A stretch of 64,000 bases of DNA from Conchiformibius steedae (GTDB lineage Bacteria > Pseudomonadota > Gammaproteobacteria > Burkholderiales > Neisseriaceae), in assembly GCF_014054725.1 (NCBI RefSeq), contig NZ_CP059563.1, forward strand, positions 1,515,749-1,579,748. Reading direction: 5' to 3'. The position numbers and the translations under genes are program-made. Of the stretch, positions 46,050 through 56,438 are shown in pieces (within the stretch, counting starts at the first letter, position 1; every line of letters begins with the position of its first letter). The notes under the pieces were generated by a model. It searched no databases and was not told where the DNA came from. It saw only the letters and a list, made by a program, of their open reading frames with translations.

Positions 46050-46757
46050 TTACACCATACGCTTCAGCATAATCTCTTTGATTTTGCCGATGGCGCGGGT
46101 GGGGTTCAAATGCTTCGGACACACGTCCACACAGTTCATAATGGTGTGGCAGCGGAACAGACGGTAGGGGTCGTTCAAATTGTCCAAACGCTCGTTGGTA
46201 ATGGTGTCGCGGCTGTCGGCGATAAAGCGGTAGGCGTTCAGCAAGCCGGAAGGACCGACAAATTTGTCGGGATTCCACCAGAAAGACGGGCAAGCGGTAG
46301 AACAGCAGGCGCACAAAATACATTCGTACAAGCCGTCCAATTCGGCGCGGTCTTCTTGAGATTGCAGGCGTTCCTTGTTTTTATCTACAGGCGTATCATT
46401 CACCACATAGGGCTTAATGGAATGATATTGCTTGAAAAACTGGGTCATGTCCACAATCAGGTCGCGAATCACGGGCAAACCAGGCAAAGGACGCAACACA
46501 ATCGGTTGCGGCAGGCTGCGGATATCGGTCAGACACGCCAAGCCGTTTTTGCCGTTGATGTTCATACCGTCCGAACCGCAAATCCCTTCGCGGCAGGAAC
46601 GGCGGAATGAAAAGCTGTCGTCTTTGGCTTTGATTTTAACCAAAGCGTCCAGCAGTTTCACATCGGTGGGTTCGATTTCAATTTCATAGTCTTTCATGTA
46701 CGGCTTGGCATCCACATCGGGATTGTAGCGGTACACTTGAAAACGTACTTTTTCCAT
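46050..46757 (-). CDS. sdhB: Succinate dehydrogenase iron-sulfur subunit
   Basis: 235 residues. [2Fe-2S] ligands CREGICGSDGMNINGKNGLAC, and CILCACCSTACPSFWW and CHTIMNCVDVCP for the [4Fe-4S] and [3Fe-4S] clusters. Carries electrons from SdhA to quinone. 57 nt after sdhA. Confidence 0.97.
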   Translation of the reverse strand: MEKVRFQVYRYNPDVDAKPYMKDYEIEIEPTDVKLLDALVKIKAKDDSFSFRRSCREGICGSDGMNINGKNGLACLTDIRSLPQPIVLRPLPGLPVIRDLIVDMTQFFKQYHSIKPYVVNDTPVDKNKERLQSQEDRAELDGLYECILCACCSTACPSFWWNPDKFVGPSGLLNAYRFIADSRDTITNERLDNLNDPYRLFRCHTIMNCVDVCPKHLNPTRAIGKIKEIMLKRMV

Positions 46758-46814
46758 ATGCTGTGTTCCTTGCGCGGCGCGTTTCGCCGTGTGTGAAACG
46801 CGCCGTTGTATTTT

Positions 46815-48578
46815 TTAGTAAACGCGCTTGGCAGGCTCAATATAATCCACTGTCAAAGGCTTGGTATGCACGGGCTTATAAGCCAAACGGTTGTCTGCCG
46901 AATAAAACAGGGTGTGTTTCATCCAGTTTTCATCGTCGCGCTCGGGGTGGTCGTCCGATGCGTGCGCACCGCGTGATTCCTTACGCGCTTCGGCGGAAAT
47001 CAGGGTGGCTTTGGCGACTTCCATCAGGTTGTCCAGCTCCAAGGCTTCAATACGCGCAGTGTTCCACACTTGGCTCTTGTCCTGAATTTCGGTATTTTTG
47101 GCGCGTTCGTACAATGCCAAAACTTTGTCCACGCCTTCTTTCAGAATCTTATCGGTACGGAACACGCCTGCGTGCAGCTGTACGGTGCGTTGCAATTCGT
47201 TACGCAGGGCATCAACGTTTTCGCCACCACTTTGGTTATTCAAGCGGTCAAGACGGGCTTTGGTAAATTCGCCTGCGTTTTCAGGCAGCTTTTTCCAATC
47301 GCTTTGTTCGTTGATAAAGGCAATCATGCTGTCGCCTGCGGATTTGCCGAATACCACCAAGTCCAACAATGAGTTCGTACCCAAGCGGTTGGCACCGTGT
47401 ACGGACGCGCAAGCGCATTCGCCAGCAGCATACAAGCCTTTTACCACTACTTCGGGATTATCGCCTTCAGGCACAACCACTTCGCCCAAATAGTTGGTGG
47501 GAATACCGCCCATCATATAGTGGGTGGTCGGCACAACGGGAATCGGGTCTTTAATCGGGTCAATGCCAGCAAACTGAATGGAAATCTCGCGGATACCCGG
47601 CAGTTTAGATTTGATTTTTTCTGCGCCGATGTGGTCAATTTTCAGCAAAACGTGGTCTTTTTTCGGACCGCAGCCGCGACCTTCGTAAATTTCCATCGCC
47701 ATAGCGCGAGAAACCACATCGCGTGAGGCCAAATCTTTTACGGTAGGGGCATAGCGTTCCATAAAACGCTCTCCATCAGCATTCAGCAAAATGCCGCCTT
47801 CGCCGCGCACGCCTTCGGTAATCAACACGCCCGCACCTGCCACGCCTGTGGGGTGAAATTGCCAAAATTCCATGTCTTCCAAGGGGATACCTGCACGGGC
47901 GCAAATACCCAAGCCGTCGCCAGTGTTCATAAAGGCATTGGTGGAAGAAGCGTAAATACGTCCTGCGCCGCCTGTGGCAAACAATACGGCTTTGGCGTGG
48001 AAAATGTACACGTCGCCGCTTTCCATTTCCATTACGGTTACGCCGACCACATCGCCGTTTTCGTCACGAATCAGGTCAAGCGCTGTCCATTCCACAAAGA
48101 ATTGGGTATTGGCGCGGACGTTTTGCTGATACAGGGTGTGCAGCATGGCGTGACCGGTACGGTCTGCCACGGCACAAGCACGTTCTACGGCGCGTTTGCC
48201 ATGTTCGGCGGTGTGTCCGCCAAAGGGACGCTGGTAAATTTTGCCGCTTTCCACGCGGTCAAACGGCATGCCCATGTGTTCCAGCTCAATCACGGCTTCG
48301 GGTGCGCGGCGGCACATAAATTCAATCGCGTCTTGGTCACCCAGCCAGTCCGAACCTTTTACGGTGTCATACATGTGCCAGTCCCAACGGTCTTCCTGAA
48401 CATTGCCCAAAGAAGCGGAAATACCGCCCTGCGCCGCCACGGTGTGCGAACGGGTGGGGAATACTTTTGACAAAACGGCGGTGTTCAAACCTGCCTGCGA
48501 CAATTGCAATGCGGCACGCAAACCCGCGCCGCCGCCGCCAACAATCACGGCATCAAATTTTCGGATTGGAAAAGTCAT
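46815..48578 (-). CDS. sdhA: Succinate dehydrogenase flavoprotein subunit
   Basis: 587 residues. FAD-binding [16 protein letters not shown]; covalent FAD His in [19 protein letters not shown]; active-site [16 protein letters not shown] [18 protein letters not shown]. Oxidises succinate to fumarate. Contains a near-match to the uptake-like 12-mer at 47280-47291. Starts 3 nt after sdhD. Confidence 0.97.
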   Translation of the reverse strand: MTFPIRKFDAVIVGGGGAGLRAALQLSQAGLNTAVLSKVFPTRSHTVAAQGGISASLGNVQEDRWDWHMYDTVKGSDWLGDQDAIEFMCRRAPEAVIELEHMGMPFDRVESGKIYQRPFGGHTAEHGKRAVERACAVADRTGHAMLHTLYQQNVRANTQFFVEWTALDLIRDENGDVVGVTVMEMESGDVYIFHAKAVLFATGGAGRIYASSTNAFMNTGDGLGICARAGIPLEDMEFWQFHPTGVAGAGVLITEGVRGEGGILLNADGERFMERYAPTVKDLASRDVVSRAMAMEIYEGRGCGPKKDHVLLKIDHIGAEKIKSKLPGIREISIQFAGIDPIKDPIPVVPTTHYMMGGIPTNYLGEVVVPEGDNPEVVVKGLYAAGECACASVHGANRLGTNSLLDLVVFGKSAGDSMIAFINEQSDWKKLPENAGEFTKARLDRLNNQSGGENVDALRNELQRTVQLHAGVFRTDKILKEGVDKVLALYERAKNTEIQDKSQVWNTARIEALELDNLMEVAKATLISAEARKESRGAHASDDHPERDDENWMKHTLFYSADNRLAYKPVHTKPLTVDYIEPAKRVY

Positions 48579-48581
48579 GTT

Positions 48582-48929
48582 TTACCCCCAAAGCACATAG
48601 AACGAATACACGGTGCAGCCCACCAGCCACACGATGGTGGCAGATTGCAGCAGCAAACGCAGCCCGAAGGGTTTGATATAGTCCATCCACAGGTCGCGCA
48701 TACCCACCCAAGCGTGTAAAAACAACGCGATAAAGGTGGTTTGGGTAAAGACTTTCACCCAAGTTTTGTCAAAAAATGCCTTCCATTCGGTGTAATCGTC
48801 CGCACCGAGCAGTCCCAGCAGAAAAAAGAAGAAAATCACGGCGTAAATCAGCATTACCACGGCAGTGATGCGCTGCATCGCCCAATCGCGCAAACCGTAG
48901 TGTGCGCCGGTCAGTTTGCGGTCTACCAT
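48582..48929 (-). CDS. sdhD: Succinate dehydrogenase membrane anchor SdhD
   Basis: 115 residues, three membrane helices; heme-ligand His in ALFLHAWVGMRDLWMDYIKP. N-terminus GAHYGLRDWAMQRITAV is typical. Overlaps sdhC by 7 nt. Confidence 0.93.
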   Translation of the reverse strand: MVDRKLTGAHYGLRDWAMQRITAVVMLIYAVIFFFFLLGLLGADDYTEWKAFFDKTWVKVFTQTTFIALFLHAWVGMRDLWMDYIKPFGLRLLLQSATIVWLVGCTVYSFYVLWG

Positions 48930-49321
48930 AAGAAAATCCCCAAAATAAAGGCAGAAACAGCACCGCCAATCAATACCATGCGTGCGGTTTTACGCGCGGT
49001 TTGCAAATCGGTGCCGATGTGGGCGTCCAACAGCAAAAAGCGTACGCCTGCCAGCAGGTGGTGCATCAACGCCCACAATACGCCCCACAAAATCAGCTTA
49101 ATCAGGAAATTATCTGCCCATCTTTTGTAGTCGTCAAAAGTATCGCCGCTGCTGAGCGAACCGCCGAGCAATGCCAGCAACACGGGCAGCAGGACAAACA
49201 GGGCAACGCCCGTTACGCGGTGCAGAATCGAAACAATCCCCGGAATGGGCAGACTTTTGGTCAAAATCTGCAAATCCAGAAAGACGGGGCGTTTCGTCCG
49301 CAGTTCTTTTTCTGTTTGCAT
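48923..49321 (-). CDS. sdhC: Succinate dehydrogenase cytochrome b556 subunit SdhC
   Basis: 132 residues from ATG 49321, with AGAAGGAA upstream. Three membrane helices; SILHRVTGVALF (quinone-site Ser/Arg) and LWALMHHLLAGVRFLLLD (heme His) are canonical. First gene of the sdhCDAB-sdhE-gltA-sucAB cluster. Confidence 0.95.
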   Translation of the reverse strand: MQTEKELRTKRPVFLDLQILTKSLPIPGIVSILHRVTGVALFVLLPVLLALLGGSLSSGDTFDDYKRWADNFLIKLILWGVLWALMHHLLAGVRFLLLDAHIGTDLQTARKTARMVLIGGAVSAFILGIFLW

Positions 49322-49605
49322 GGTTGTGTTCCTTCTCGTTAGAGAATGCAGAGTTATTGAAATCAAAATCGGGCAACTTCCCCGATTCCGCTAAAAACGG
49401 GTAAAACTGCCGCAGGGCATAATTTACCCTTTTTGGCGCGTGTTGAACAGTCTTTTTTGGCAAAAAACGGCATGAAATTAAACAACAAATTACCAAAACA
49501 TGGAAACGGGTTGTAAACAAATACAAACAAATTTTTGCAAAAACAAACCATTACAAACACAGCGGTTGCAGCAAACGGAAACGCCTGCCGCAACCGCATT
49601 TACCC
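49322..49605. other. AT-rich region upstream of sdhC
   Basis: 284 bp containing A/T tracts and repeated TTTGT/ACAAA words (49500-49560). Expected to hold the main promoter of the TCA cluster, but no unambiguous -35/-10 pair was found. No gene seen. Confidence 0.5.
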
Positions 49606-50799
49606 TTACAGCACTTTGGCAATGCTTTCACACAAATAGCGGATATTGTCGGCGGTGATGCCCGCCACATTGATGCGTCCCGAACGCACGGCGTAAATGG
49701 CAAACTCTTCTTTCAAGCGGTCCACCTGCTCGGGCGACAAACCGCTAAACGAGAACATGCCGTTTTGTTGCACGATAAAGCTGAAATCACGGTTTGCACC
49801 GCATTCTTTTAACAACTCAACCATTTGACCGCGCATGGTTTTGATGCGGTCGCGCATTTGCGCCAGCTCTGCCAGCCATTGCGCTTTTAATTCGGCATCT
49901 TGCAACACCAGCGCCACCGTTGCCGCGCCGTGGGCAGAGGGGTTGGAATACAGGGTGCGGATAATGGCTTTGATTTGGGTAAAGGCGCGTTCTGCGGTTT
50001 CGGCATCGGCAGCCACCAAGGTAAACGCGCCCACGCGCTCGCTGTACAAACCGAAGTTTTTAGAATAAGAACTGGCAACCAGCAATTCAGGATTGTGTTC
50101 GGCAAACACGCGCAAACCGTAGGCATCTTCATCTACACCGTTGGCAAAGCCTTGATACGCCAAGTCAAACAGCGGCAGCCAGCCTTTTTCTGCCGACATT
50201 TTTGCCAGTTGTTGCCATTGTTCGGGCGTGGGGTCAATGCCTGTGGGGTTATGGCAGCAGCCGTGTAACAATACAACATCGCCTGCCTGCGCTTGCGCCA
50301 AATCTTCAATCATGCCGTCCCAGTCCAAGCCGTTGGCGGCTTTGTCGTAGTAGCGGTAATCACGAATGGACACGCCTGCGGCGGCAAAAATGGCGTTGTG
50401 GTTGGGCCAGCTGGGGGCGGAAATCCACACGTTTTTGGCGGAAGTTTGGTTTTTGACAAACTCGGCGGCAATCCGCAACGCGCCCGTTCCGCCCAAACTT
50501 TGTGCGGTTTTGGCGCGTTTGGCAGCCAGCACGGGGCTGTTTTCGCCAAACAGCAGTTTTTGGGTTTCGGTGTTGTACGCCGCCAAGCCGTCAATCGGCA
50601 GGTAGTTTTTGTCTGCTTCCTGCGCCAGCAAACGGGTTTCGGCGGTTTTCACCGATGCCAGAATCGGGGTTTGTCCTTGCGCGTCTTTGTACACGCCGAT
50701 GCCCAAATTCACTTTCAGGCTGCGCGGGTCGGCTTTAAAGGCTTCGCCCAAGCCCAAAATCGGGTCGGCGGCGGCGGCGGTGATGTGCTCAAAAAACAT
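49606..50799 (-). CDS. aspC: Aromatic/aspartate aminotransferase
   Basis: 397 residues, class I PLP aminotransferase. Start ATG 50799 ([17 protein letters not shown]); GTG 50808 is an alternative. Motifs: [32 protein letters not shown], and PLP-lysine in [18 protein letters not shown]. Interconverts aspartate/oxaloacetate or aromatic amino acids with 2-oxoglutarate; the two activities cannot be separated by eye (tyrB is equally possible). Confidence 0.93.
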   Translation of the reverse strand: MFFEHITAAAADPILGLGEAFKADPRSLKVNLGIGVYKDAQGQTPILASVKTAETRLLAQEADKNYLPIDGLAAYNTETQKLLFGENSPVLAAKRAKTAQSLGGTGALRIAAEFVKNQTSAKNVWISAPSWPNHNAIFAAAGVSIRDYRYYDKAANGLDWDGMIEDLAQAQAGDVVLLHGCCHNPTGIDPTPEQWQQLAKMSAEKGWLPLFDLAYQGFANGVDEDAYGLRVFAEHNPELLVASSYSKNFGLYSERVGAFTLVAADAETAERAFTQIKAIIRTLYSNPSAHGAATVALVLQDAELKAQWLAELAQMRDRIKTMRGQMVELLKECGANRDFSFIVQQNGMFSFSGLSPEQVDRLKEEFAIYAVRSGRINVAGITADNIRYLCESIAKVL

Positions 50800-50888
50800 G
50801 GTAAACACCTTTTACAGTCGGGTTGTGGAAAACAGGCGTGTTTATACGCCCCTACACGGTGCTTGGCAAGCCGAAATCCACCCGCATG

Positions 50889-52799
50889 TTAAGCAAACTG
50901 CGCCTGCGCCGCTTCCAAACTTTCCTGTTGCACCAGCCAATCTTCTTCACATTGCGCCAATTCGCTTTTTGCCTGCGCCGCTTCTGCCAATGCCTGCTGC
51001 AAAGCGGCTTTATTTTCGGGCAGATAGGCATTTTCGTCTGCCAAAAAGTTTTCTGCTGCCTGCAAACGGGTTTGCGCCTGCGCCATCTGCGCTTCAATAC
51101 GGGCGATTTCACGCTCAATCGGTTTGCACACACGGGCGCGTTCGGCGCGGATTTCCGCTTCGCGGCGTTTTTCCGCTTTGCGGTTGTTGCTGTTGGCAAC
51201 GGGCGCGGCGGTTTGGGCGTTTTCTGCCTGCTGCTGCGCCAAACGGTAACGGCGGTAGTCTTCCAAATCGCCGTCAAACACCGTTACCCTACCGTCCTGC
51301 ACCAGTAAAAAACGGTCGGTAACCGCTTCCAACAAACTGCGGTCGTGGCTTACCAGCACCAACGCGCCCTCAAAACCCTGCAATGCCGTGGTCAGCGCGT
51401 GGCGCATGTCCAAATCCAAATGGTTGGTGGGTTCGTCCAACAGCAGCAGATTGGGCTTTTGCCACACCAGCAGCGCCAATGCCAAACGCGCTTTTTCGCC
51501 ACCCGAAAACGGCTCAATCGGCGCAAGTGCCATGTCGCCAACAAAATCAAATCCACCCAGAAAGTTACGGATATCCTGCTCTTTGGCATCGGGGCTGAGG
51601 CGGCGGATGTGCCACACGGGGCTTTGGTCGCCACGCAACTGCTCTAACTGGTGCTGGGCGAAATAACCGATACACAGCTTGTCGGCGCGGATAATGCTGC
51701 CGTTTTGCGGAAGCAAATCGCCAGACAAAGCTTTGATAAAAGTGGATTTACCCGAACCATTTACGCCCAACAGCCCGTAACGTGCGCCGTTTTCCAGCGA
51801 CAAATCCACTTGATGTAAAACGGTTTTTCCCGCATAGCCCAAATCGGCGCGTTCCAAGCGCAATTGCGGATTGGGCAGGTGTTCGGGCGCGGAAAAACTG
51901 AAATAAAACTGGCTGTCCATGTGGGCAGGGGCAATTTTTTCCAGTTTTTCTAAAGCCTTGATGCGGCTTTGCGCTTGGGCGGCTTTGGTGGCTTTGGCTT
52001 TAAAACGGTCAATAAACGATTGTAAATGCTTGATGTGTGCCTGTTGTTTGGCGTAGGCGGATTGTTGTTGCGCCAGCCTTTGGGCGCGTTCTTGCAGATA
52101 GTAATCGTAATTGCCACCGTAGCCGTGCAGTTTCTGCCCCGACAATTCCACGGTGTAATCGGTTACGGCGTTAAGAAAATCACGGTCGTGGGAAATCACG
52201 ATTTGGGTGTTGGGCAATTCGACAAGATAGTTTTCCAGCCACAATACGGCTTCCAAATCCAAGTGGTTGGTGGGTTCGTCCAATAGCAGCAAATCGGCGC
52301 GACACATCAAGGCTTGCGCAAGGTTTAAACGCATGCGCCAGCCACCCGAAAAACTTTTTACGGGCTGTTGCTGTTCGTCTTGCGAAAAACCCAATCCGCT
52401 TAATAATTTGGCGGCGCGGGATTCGGCGGTGTAGGCATCGGCTTCTTCCAACTTGGCGTGGAATTCCGCCATTTTCAAGCCGTCGTCTGCCTGTTCCGCC
52501 GCTGCCAAACCTTGCAACAGGGTTTGCAGTTCGCCATCACCCTGCAACACATAATCCAAGGCGCGAATGTCCAGCGCGGGGGTTTCCTGCGCCACAGCAG
52601 CGATGCGCCAGTGTTTCGGTAACGATACTTCGCCGCTGTCGGCAGCCAGTTCGCCGCGAATCAGGGCAAACAGGCTGGATTTACCTGTGCCGTTGCGCCC
52701 CACCAAACCGACACGGCGGCGCGGGGCAAGAGTGAGTTCGGCTTGTTGCAGCAACACTTTATCGCCACGTTGCAGGTTTAATTGACGGATTTCAATCAT
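50889..52799 (-). CDS. yheS: ABC-F family ATPase, YheS type
   Basis: 636 residues from ATG 52799 (MIEIRQLNLQRGDKVLL), the same length as E. coli YheS. Two ABC domains: Walker A GRNGTGKSSL and GVNGSGKSTF, signatures FSGGWRMRL and FSGGEKARL, both followed by LLLDEPTNHLDL. The inter-domain P-site linker is rich in Gln/Ala/Lys. C-terminal coiled coil. ABC-F proteins act on the ribosome to relieve stalls. Overlaps cca by 8 nt. Confidence 0.94.
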   Translation of the reverse strand: MIEIRQLNLQRGDKVLLQQAELTLAPRRRVGLVGRNGTGKSSLFALIRGELAADSGEVSLPKHWRIAAVAQETPALDIRALDYVLQGDGELQTLLQGLAAAEQADDGLKMAEFHAKLEEADAYTAESRAAKLLSGLGFSQDEQQQPVKSFSGGWRMRLNLAQALMCRADLLLLDEPTNHLDLEAVLWLENYLVELPNTQIVISHDRDFLNAVTDYTVELSGQKLHGYGGNYDYYLQERAQRLAQQQSAYAKQQAHIKHLQSFIDRFKAKATKAAQAQSRIKALEKLEKIAPAHMDSQFYFSFSAPEHLPNPQLRLERADLGYAGKTVLHQVDLSLENGARYGLLGVNGSGKSTFIKALSGDLLPQNGSIIRADKLCIGYFAQHQLEQLRGDQSPVWHIRRLSPDAKEQDIRNFLGGFDFVGDMALAPIEPFSGGEKARLALALLVWQKPNLLLLDEPTNHLDLDMRHALTTALQGFEGALVLVSHDRSLLEAVTDRFLLVQDGRVTVFDGDLEDYRRYRLAQQQAENAQTAAPVANSNNRKAEKRREAEIRAERARVCKPIEREIARIEAQMAQAQTRLQAAENFLADENAYLPENKAALQQALAEAAQAKSELAQCEEDWLVQQESLEAAQAQFA

Positions 52800-53964
52800 A
52801 ATGATGTTTCTCTTGATAAGCGCGTTGGACGGGGTGCATGGCGGCGGTGCGGGCTTGGTCAATGGCAGCGGCAATATGTTGCGGATTGCCTGCTTGGGCT
52901 TGGGCGATTGCGCCTGCATCTACCGACTGCGCCGCTGCCAATAAATCCAAGCCATGCGCCCGCTGCGGATAAGGCGTTTGAGCAAAAATGGCTTGGCAAA
53001 CATTTAACATCTGCTTAAAACGTTGCGGACGACGCAGCGCATCGGCTTGTTTTAATACATCTAATAATGCTGTTGTCTGCTCAACTTGCCCCACTTGATG
53101 CAAACGCATGTGCAAGGCGCACACTTGTTCTGCCAATTGGGCGCAGTCTTTCGGTACGCGCCAACGCTGATTAACGGTATCTACCGCAGCCAATCCGTGT
53201 AACAGCGCGGCATAGCGTTCGGGCAAACTCAAACCCAAATCCGCTGCACGTTGTAAGGTCTGCAAAGCGTGTTCGCCGCAGTCGTTTTCGGGATAACAAC
53301 TGCTGCGTTGCGCGACACCAAACAGCGCATCTACTTCGGGCAACAGCACGGACAATGCCCCACATTCGCGCAACACCGCCAACATACGGCGCGGATGGTT
53401 TTCCATCAGCCCTTTAGCCCATTCCTGCCAAACGCGTTCTGCCACCAGCGCATCGGCTTCGCCGTTTGCCACCATGTCGCGCATCAGCTGCATGGTTTCG
53501 GGGGCAACGGTAAAACCGTAACGCGCCGCAAACCGCGCTGTCCGCAAAATCCGCACGGGGTCTTCTACAAACGCTGCACCCACATGGCGCAAAATGCCTT
53601 GTCGCAAATCGTCTGCGCCGCCGAAAGGGTCTATCAGTCTGCCGTCTGCATCTTGTGCCATGGCGTTAATAGTCAAATCGCGGCGCGACAAATCCTGTTC
53701 CAGCGTAACGTGTTGTCCCGTATCAAAACTAAACCCCGCGTAACCGCGCCCGATTTTGCGTTCGGTACGCGCCAAGGCGTATTCTTCATGCGTGTGGGGA
53801 TGCAGAAACACGGGAAAATCGCGCCCCACTGCGGTAAAACCACGTTGGCGCATGATGTCGGGGCTTGCGCCCACCACCACCCAATCGCGGTCGTGTACGG
53901 GCAGTCCCAGCAGCGCATCGCGCACCGCACCGCCCACCAGATAGGTTTGTAATGCTGTATCCAT
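52792..53964 (-). CDS. cca: CCA tRNA nucleotidyltransferase with eroded HD domain
   Basis: 390 residues. The nucleotidyltransferase head is intact: LVGGAVRDALLG, HDRDWVVVG (metal Asp pair), RRDLTINAMA, EDPVRILRTARFAAR. It should add CCA to tRNA 3' ends. The C-terminal HD phosphohydrolase part aligns up to PEVDALFGV, but the HD motif reads LLHGLAA instead of CHDLGK. The following His-rich stretch is missing, so phosphatase activity is probably gone. A TATAAT on the minus strand at 53976-53971 is so close that the mRNA may be leaderless. Confidence 0.93.
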   Translation of the reverse strand: MDTALQTYLVGGAVRDALLGLPVHDRDWVVVGASPDIMRQRGFTAVGRDFPVFLHPHTHEEYALARTERKIGRGYAGFSFDTGQHVTLEQDLSRRDLTINAMAQDADGRLIDPFGGADDLRQGILRHVGAAFVEDPVRILRTARFAARYGFTVAPETMQLMRDMVANGEADALVAERVWQEWAKGLMENHPRRMLAVLRECGALSVLLPEVDALFGVAQRSSCYPENDCGEHALQTLQRAADLGLSLPERYAALLHGLAAVDTVNQRWRVPKDCAQLAEQVCALHMRLHQVGQVEQTTALLDVLKQADALRRPQRFKQMLNVCQAIFAQTPYPQRAHGLDLLAAAQSVDAGAIAQAQAGNPQHIAAAIDQARTAAMHPVQRAYQEKHHYD

Positions 53965-54034
53965 GCGCTGATTATAACCCGCCCTGCCCTTACTTCACAT
54001 ATAGCGAGAATCAATACCACCGTGCAAACACAAT

Positions 54035-54042
54035 GCTATACT
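54035..54042 (+). promoter_or_regulatory. Extended -10 for folE2
   Basis: TGCTATACT around 54035-54042, 29 nt before the folE2 start. Weak -35. Confidence 0.35.
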
Positions 54043-54070
54043 TTCGCGCTTTCAGCCAAACACACACACC

Positions 54071-54853
54071 ATGACACATTCTATTCCCGATATACAAAGC
54101 ACCCCCGACACCCGCAATATGCCCATCAACCGCGTAGGCATCAAAGATTTGCATTTTCCCGTGCGGATTGAATCGGCGCAGGGCATCGTCCACACCACCG
54201 CCAAACTGAAAATGGCGGTTTATCTGCCCGCTGAACAAAAAGGCACACACATGTCGCGCTTTGTGGCGCTGATGGAAGAACACGATGCCGCGCTTTCGCC
54301 TGTCGCGCTGCACAATCTTACCGAAAGCATGTTGGCGCGTTTGCACGCCCATTCGGGCAGTATTGAAGCCGCGTTTGCCTTTTTCCGCCAAAAAACCGCG
54401 CCCGTTTCGGGCATCAAATCCCTAATGGATTATCAGGTTACGCTGGCTTGCGACATCAACCAAGAGCAAACCCGCCACCGCTTGAGCGTACTCGTTCCCG
54501 TTACCAGCTTATGCCCCTGCTCTAAAGAAATTTCCCAATACGGCGCACACAACCAGCGTTCGCACGTTACCGTTTCTTTGGAAAGCGACGGCGCAGTGGC
54601 GGTGGAAGAAATCATCGATTTGGTGGAAAATCAGGCTTCCTGCCAGCTTTATGGTTTGTTAAAACGCCCCGATGAAAAATTCGTTACCGAACGCGCCTAC
54701 GAAAACCCCAAATTTGTGGAAGACATGGTGCGCGATATTGCCTTGGCACTGCAAAACGATGCCCGCATCCGCCGTTTCAGCGTGGAAAGCGAAAACTTTG
54801 AATCGATTCACAATCATTCGGCATACGCGCTTATTGAATCTGCGCCTATGTAA
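54071..54853 (+). CDS. folE2: GTP cyclohydrolase FolE2 (type IB)
   Basis: 260 residues. Converts GTP to dihydroneopterin triphosphate for folate and, in some bacteria, queuosine. FolE2 hallmarks: MPINRVGIKDLHFPV, VTSLCPCSKEIS with the metal Cys, GAHNQRSHV and the C-terminal ESENFESIHNHSAYA. FolE2 is the zinc-independent form, often kept by bacteria that face zinc limitation. Confidence 0.95.
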   Translation: MTHSIPDIQSTPDTRNMPINRVGIKDLHFPVRIESAQGIVHTTAKLKMAVYLPAEQKGTHMSRFVALMEEHDAALSPVALHNLTESMLARLHAHSGSIEAAFAFFRQKTAPVSGIKSLMDYQVTLACDINQEQTRHRLSVLVPVTSLCPCSKEISQYGAHNQRSHVTVSLESDGAVAVEEIIDLVENQASCQLYGLLKRPDEKFVTERAYENPKFVEDMVRDIALALQNDARIRRFSVESENFESIHNHSAYALIESAPM

Positions 54854-54860
54854 AGATTAC

Positions 54861-56405
54861 TTGCCATTGAACCATCGGGCAGCGATGCTGCTGGCGTTAT
54901 TACTGTTAAACGCCTGCCGCAGCCTGCCCGATTTGTCTTTGCGCGAACCTTCCGTACACATTCCCGTCCGCAGTGCGCCGCAGCTGGAATCGCTGTTGCG
55001 CCTGCCCAAACGCGCCCCCGCACCACCCAATGCCTATCTTTATATTCTTGACCACCCCCACGATGCCTTTACTGCCCGCGCCGCACTGATTCAACACGCC
55101 CGCATTGCGCTGGACGTGCAATATTACATTTGGCGCAACGATATTTCGGGTAACTTATTGTTGCAATACCTGTATCAGGCAGCAGAACGCGGCGTGCGCG
55201 TGCGCCTGCTGCTGGACGACAACAACACCCACGGCAACGATGCCGTGCTTGCCGCATTGGACGCACACCCCAATATCCAAGTGCGCCTGTTTAACCCGTT
55301 TTTGTACCGAAAATGGCGTTTTATCGGCTATTTAAGCGACTTTCCCCGTTTAAACAGGCGCATGCACAACAAATCGCTCACCGCCGACAACCGCGCTGCC
55401 GTGATTGGCGGGCGCAATATCGGCGACGAATATTTTCACGGCTCGGACGAACAAGCGTTTGCCGATTTAGACGTATTGGCAGCGGGCGAGCTTGTCGGGC
55501 AGGTATCCACCGATTTTGACCGCTATTGGCAAAGCGATTCTGCCTATCCGCTGCATCTGATTGTGCGTACCGCGCCCGCCGCCGATTTCCCGCCAGCCAC
55601 ACCCACCGCCGCCCAACAACGCTATCTCGCCCAAAACGCGCGCATGCCCTTGGCACAAGCCTTGGCAAAGGGAACGGTATCGCTACTGCCCGCACAAGCC
55701 CGCTTGGTTAGCGATGACCCCGCCAAAGCCCTAGACCGCCGCGCCCGCACCGATATTGTTGCCGAGCTGCACCGCGCACTTGGCACACCCACGCAGAATA
55801 TGTATCTGGTCAGTCCCTATTTTGTCCCCACCGCCAAAGGCACACAATTATTAAGCGATTTTGCCCGACAAGGCGTAGGCATTACCGTGTTTACCAATTC
55901 ACTACGCGCGACTGATGTAGCGGCGGTACATTCAGGCTATGCCCGCTACCGAGAACCGCTGTTACAAGCAGGTGTCAAACTATATGAATTCAAACCCAAT
56001 CCCACGCCTGTTGTGCCTGTGTCCCCGCCAAGCAAAAGCAAAAAACGCCCCCTGCGCGACCGCGGCTTAACAGGCAGCTCTGCCACCAGCCTGCACGCCA
56101 AAACTTTTATTATTGATAAAAAAAGAGTATTTGTCGGTTCATTAAATTTAGACCCGCGCTCGGCAAAACTCAATACCGAAATGGGTTTAGTGATTCACAA
56201 CCGCCAACTCGCGCAAACCATGTACCGCCGCTTACACGATGAAACCGAACAAACCGCCTACCGTGTCGCGCTTAACCGCCAAGGGCATTTGGTTTGGCAC
56301 GACCCGCAAAACGGCAACACCCACACCCAAGAGCCTGAAGCCAGTTTTTGGCGACGGTGGCTGGTGCGGGTACTCTCGGTACTGCCAATTGAACGGCTGT
56401 TATAG
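54861..56405 (+). CDS. Phospholipase D-family lipoprotein (ClsC-like)
   Basis: About 514 residues. Two HKD motifs, HNKSLTAD and HAKTFIID with following GS, mark the PLD/cardiolipin synthase superfamily. The N-terminus has a short hydrophobic stretch and lipobox LLLLNAC, so an envelope lipoprotein. The start is unclear: TTG 54861 gives a positive n-region and sits 7 nt after folE2. TTG 54867 and ATG 54885 are alternatives, but ATG 54885 leaves an unusually short signal. The reaction could be cardiolipin synthesis or phospholipid cleavage. Followed directly by the AT-rich island. Confidence 0.85.
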   Translation: MPLNHRAAMLLALLLLNACRSLPDLSLREPSVHIPVRSAPQLESLLRLPKRAPAPPNAYLYILDHPHDAFTARAALIQHARIALDVQYYIWRNDISGNLLLQYLYQAAERGVRVRLLLDDNNTHGNDAVLAALDAHPNIQVRLFNPFLYRKWRFIGYLSDFPRLNRRMHNKSLTADNRAAVIGGRNIGDEYFHGSDEQAFADLDVLAAGELVGQVSTDFDRYWQSDSAYPLHLIVRTAPAADFPPATPTAAQQRYLAQNARMPLAQALAKGTVSLLPAQARLVSDDPAKALDRRARTDIVAELHRALGTPTQNMYLVSPYFVPTAKGTQLLSDFARQGVGITVFTNSLRATDVAAVHSGYARYREPLLQAGVKLYEFKPNPTPVVPVSPPSKSKKRPLRDRGLTGSSATSLHAKTFIIDKKRVFVGSLNLDPRSAKLNTEMGLVIHNRQLAQTMYRRLHDETEQTAYRVALNRQGHLVWHDPQNGNTHTQEPEASFWRRWLVRVLSVLPIERLL

Positions 56406-56438
56406 TGAGTGAACGAATATGCCAAAATTCAAAAACAA
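56397..56438 (+). repeat. Short direct repeat, left copy
   Basis: CTGTTATAGTGA followed by AACG-N-TATG and C/T-rich AAAAT...AAACAA. A similar segment lies at 58973-59010. The two copies flank most of the island. Confidence 0.45.
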
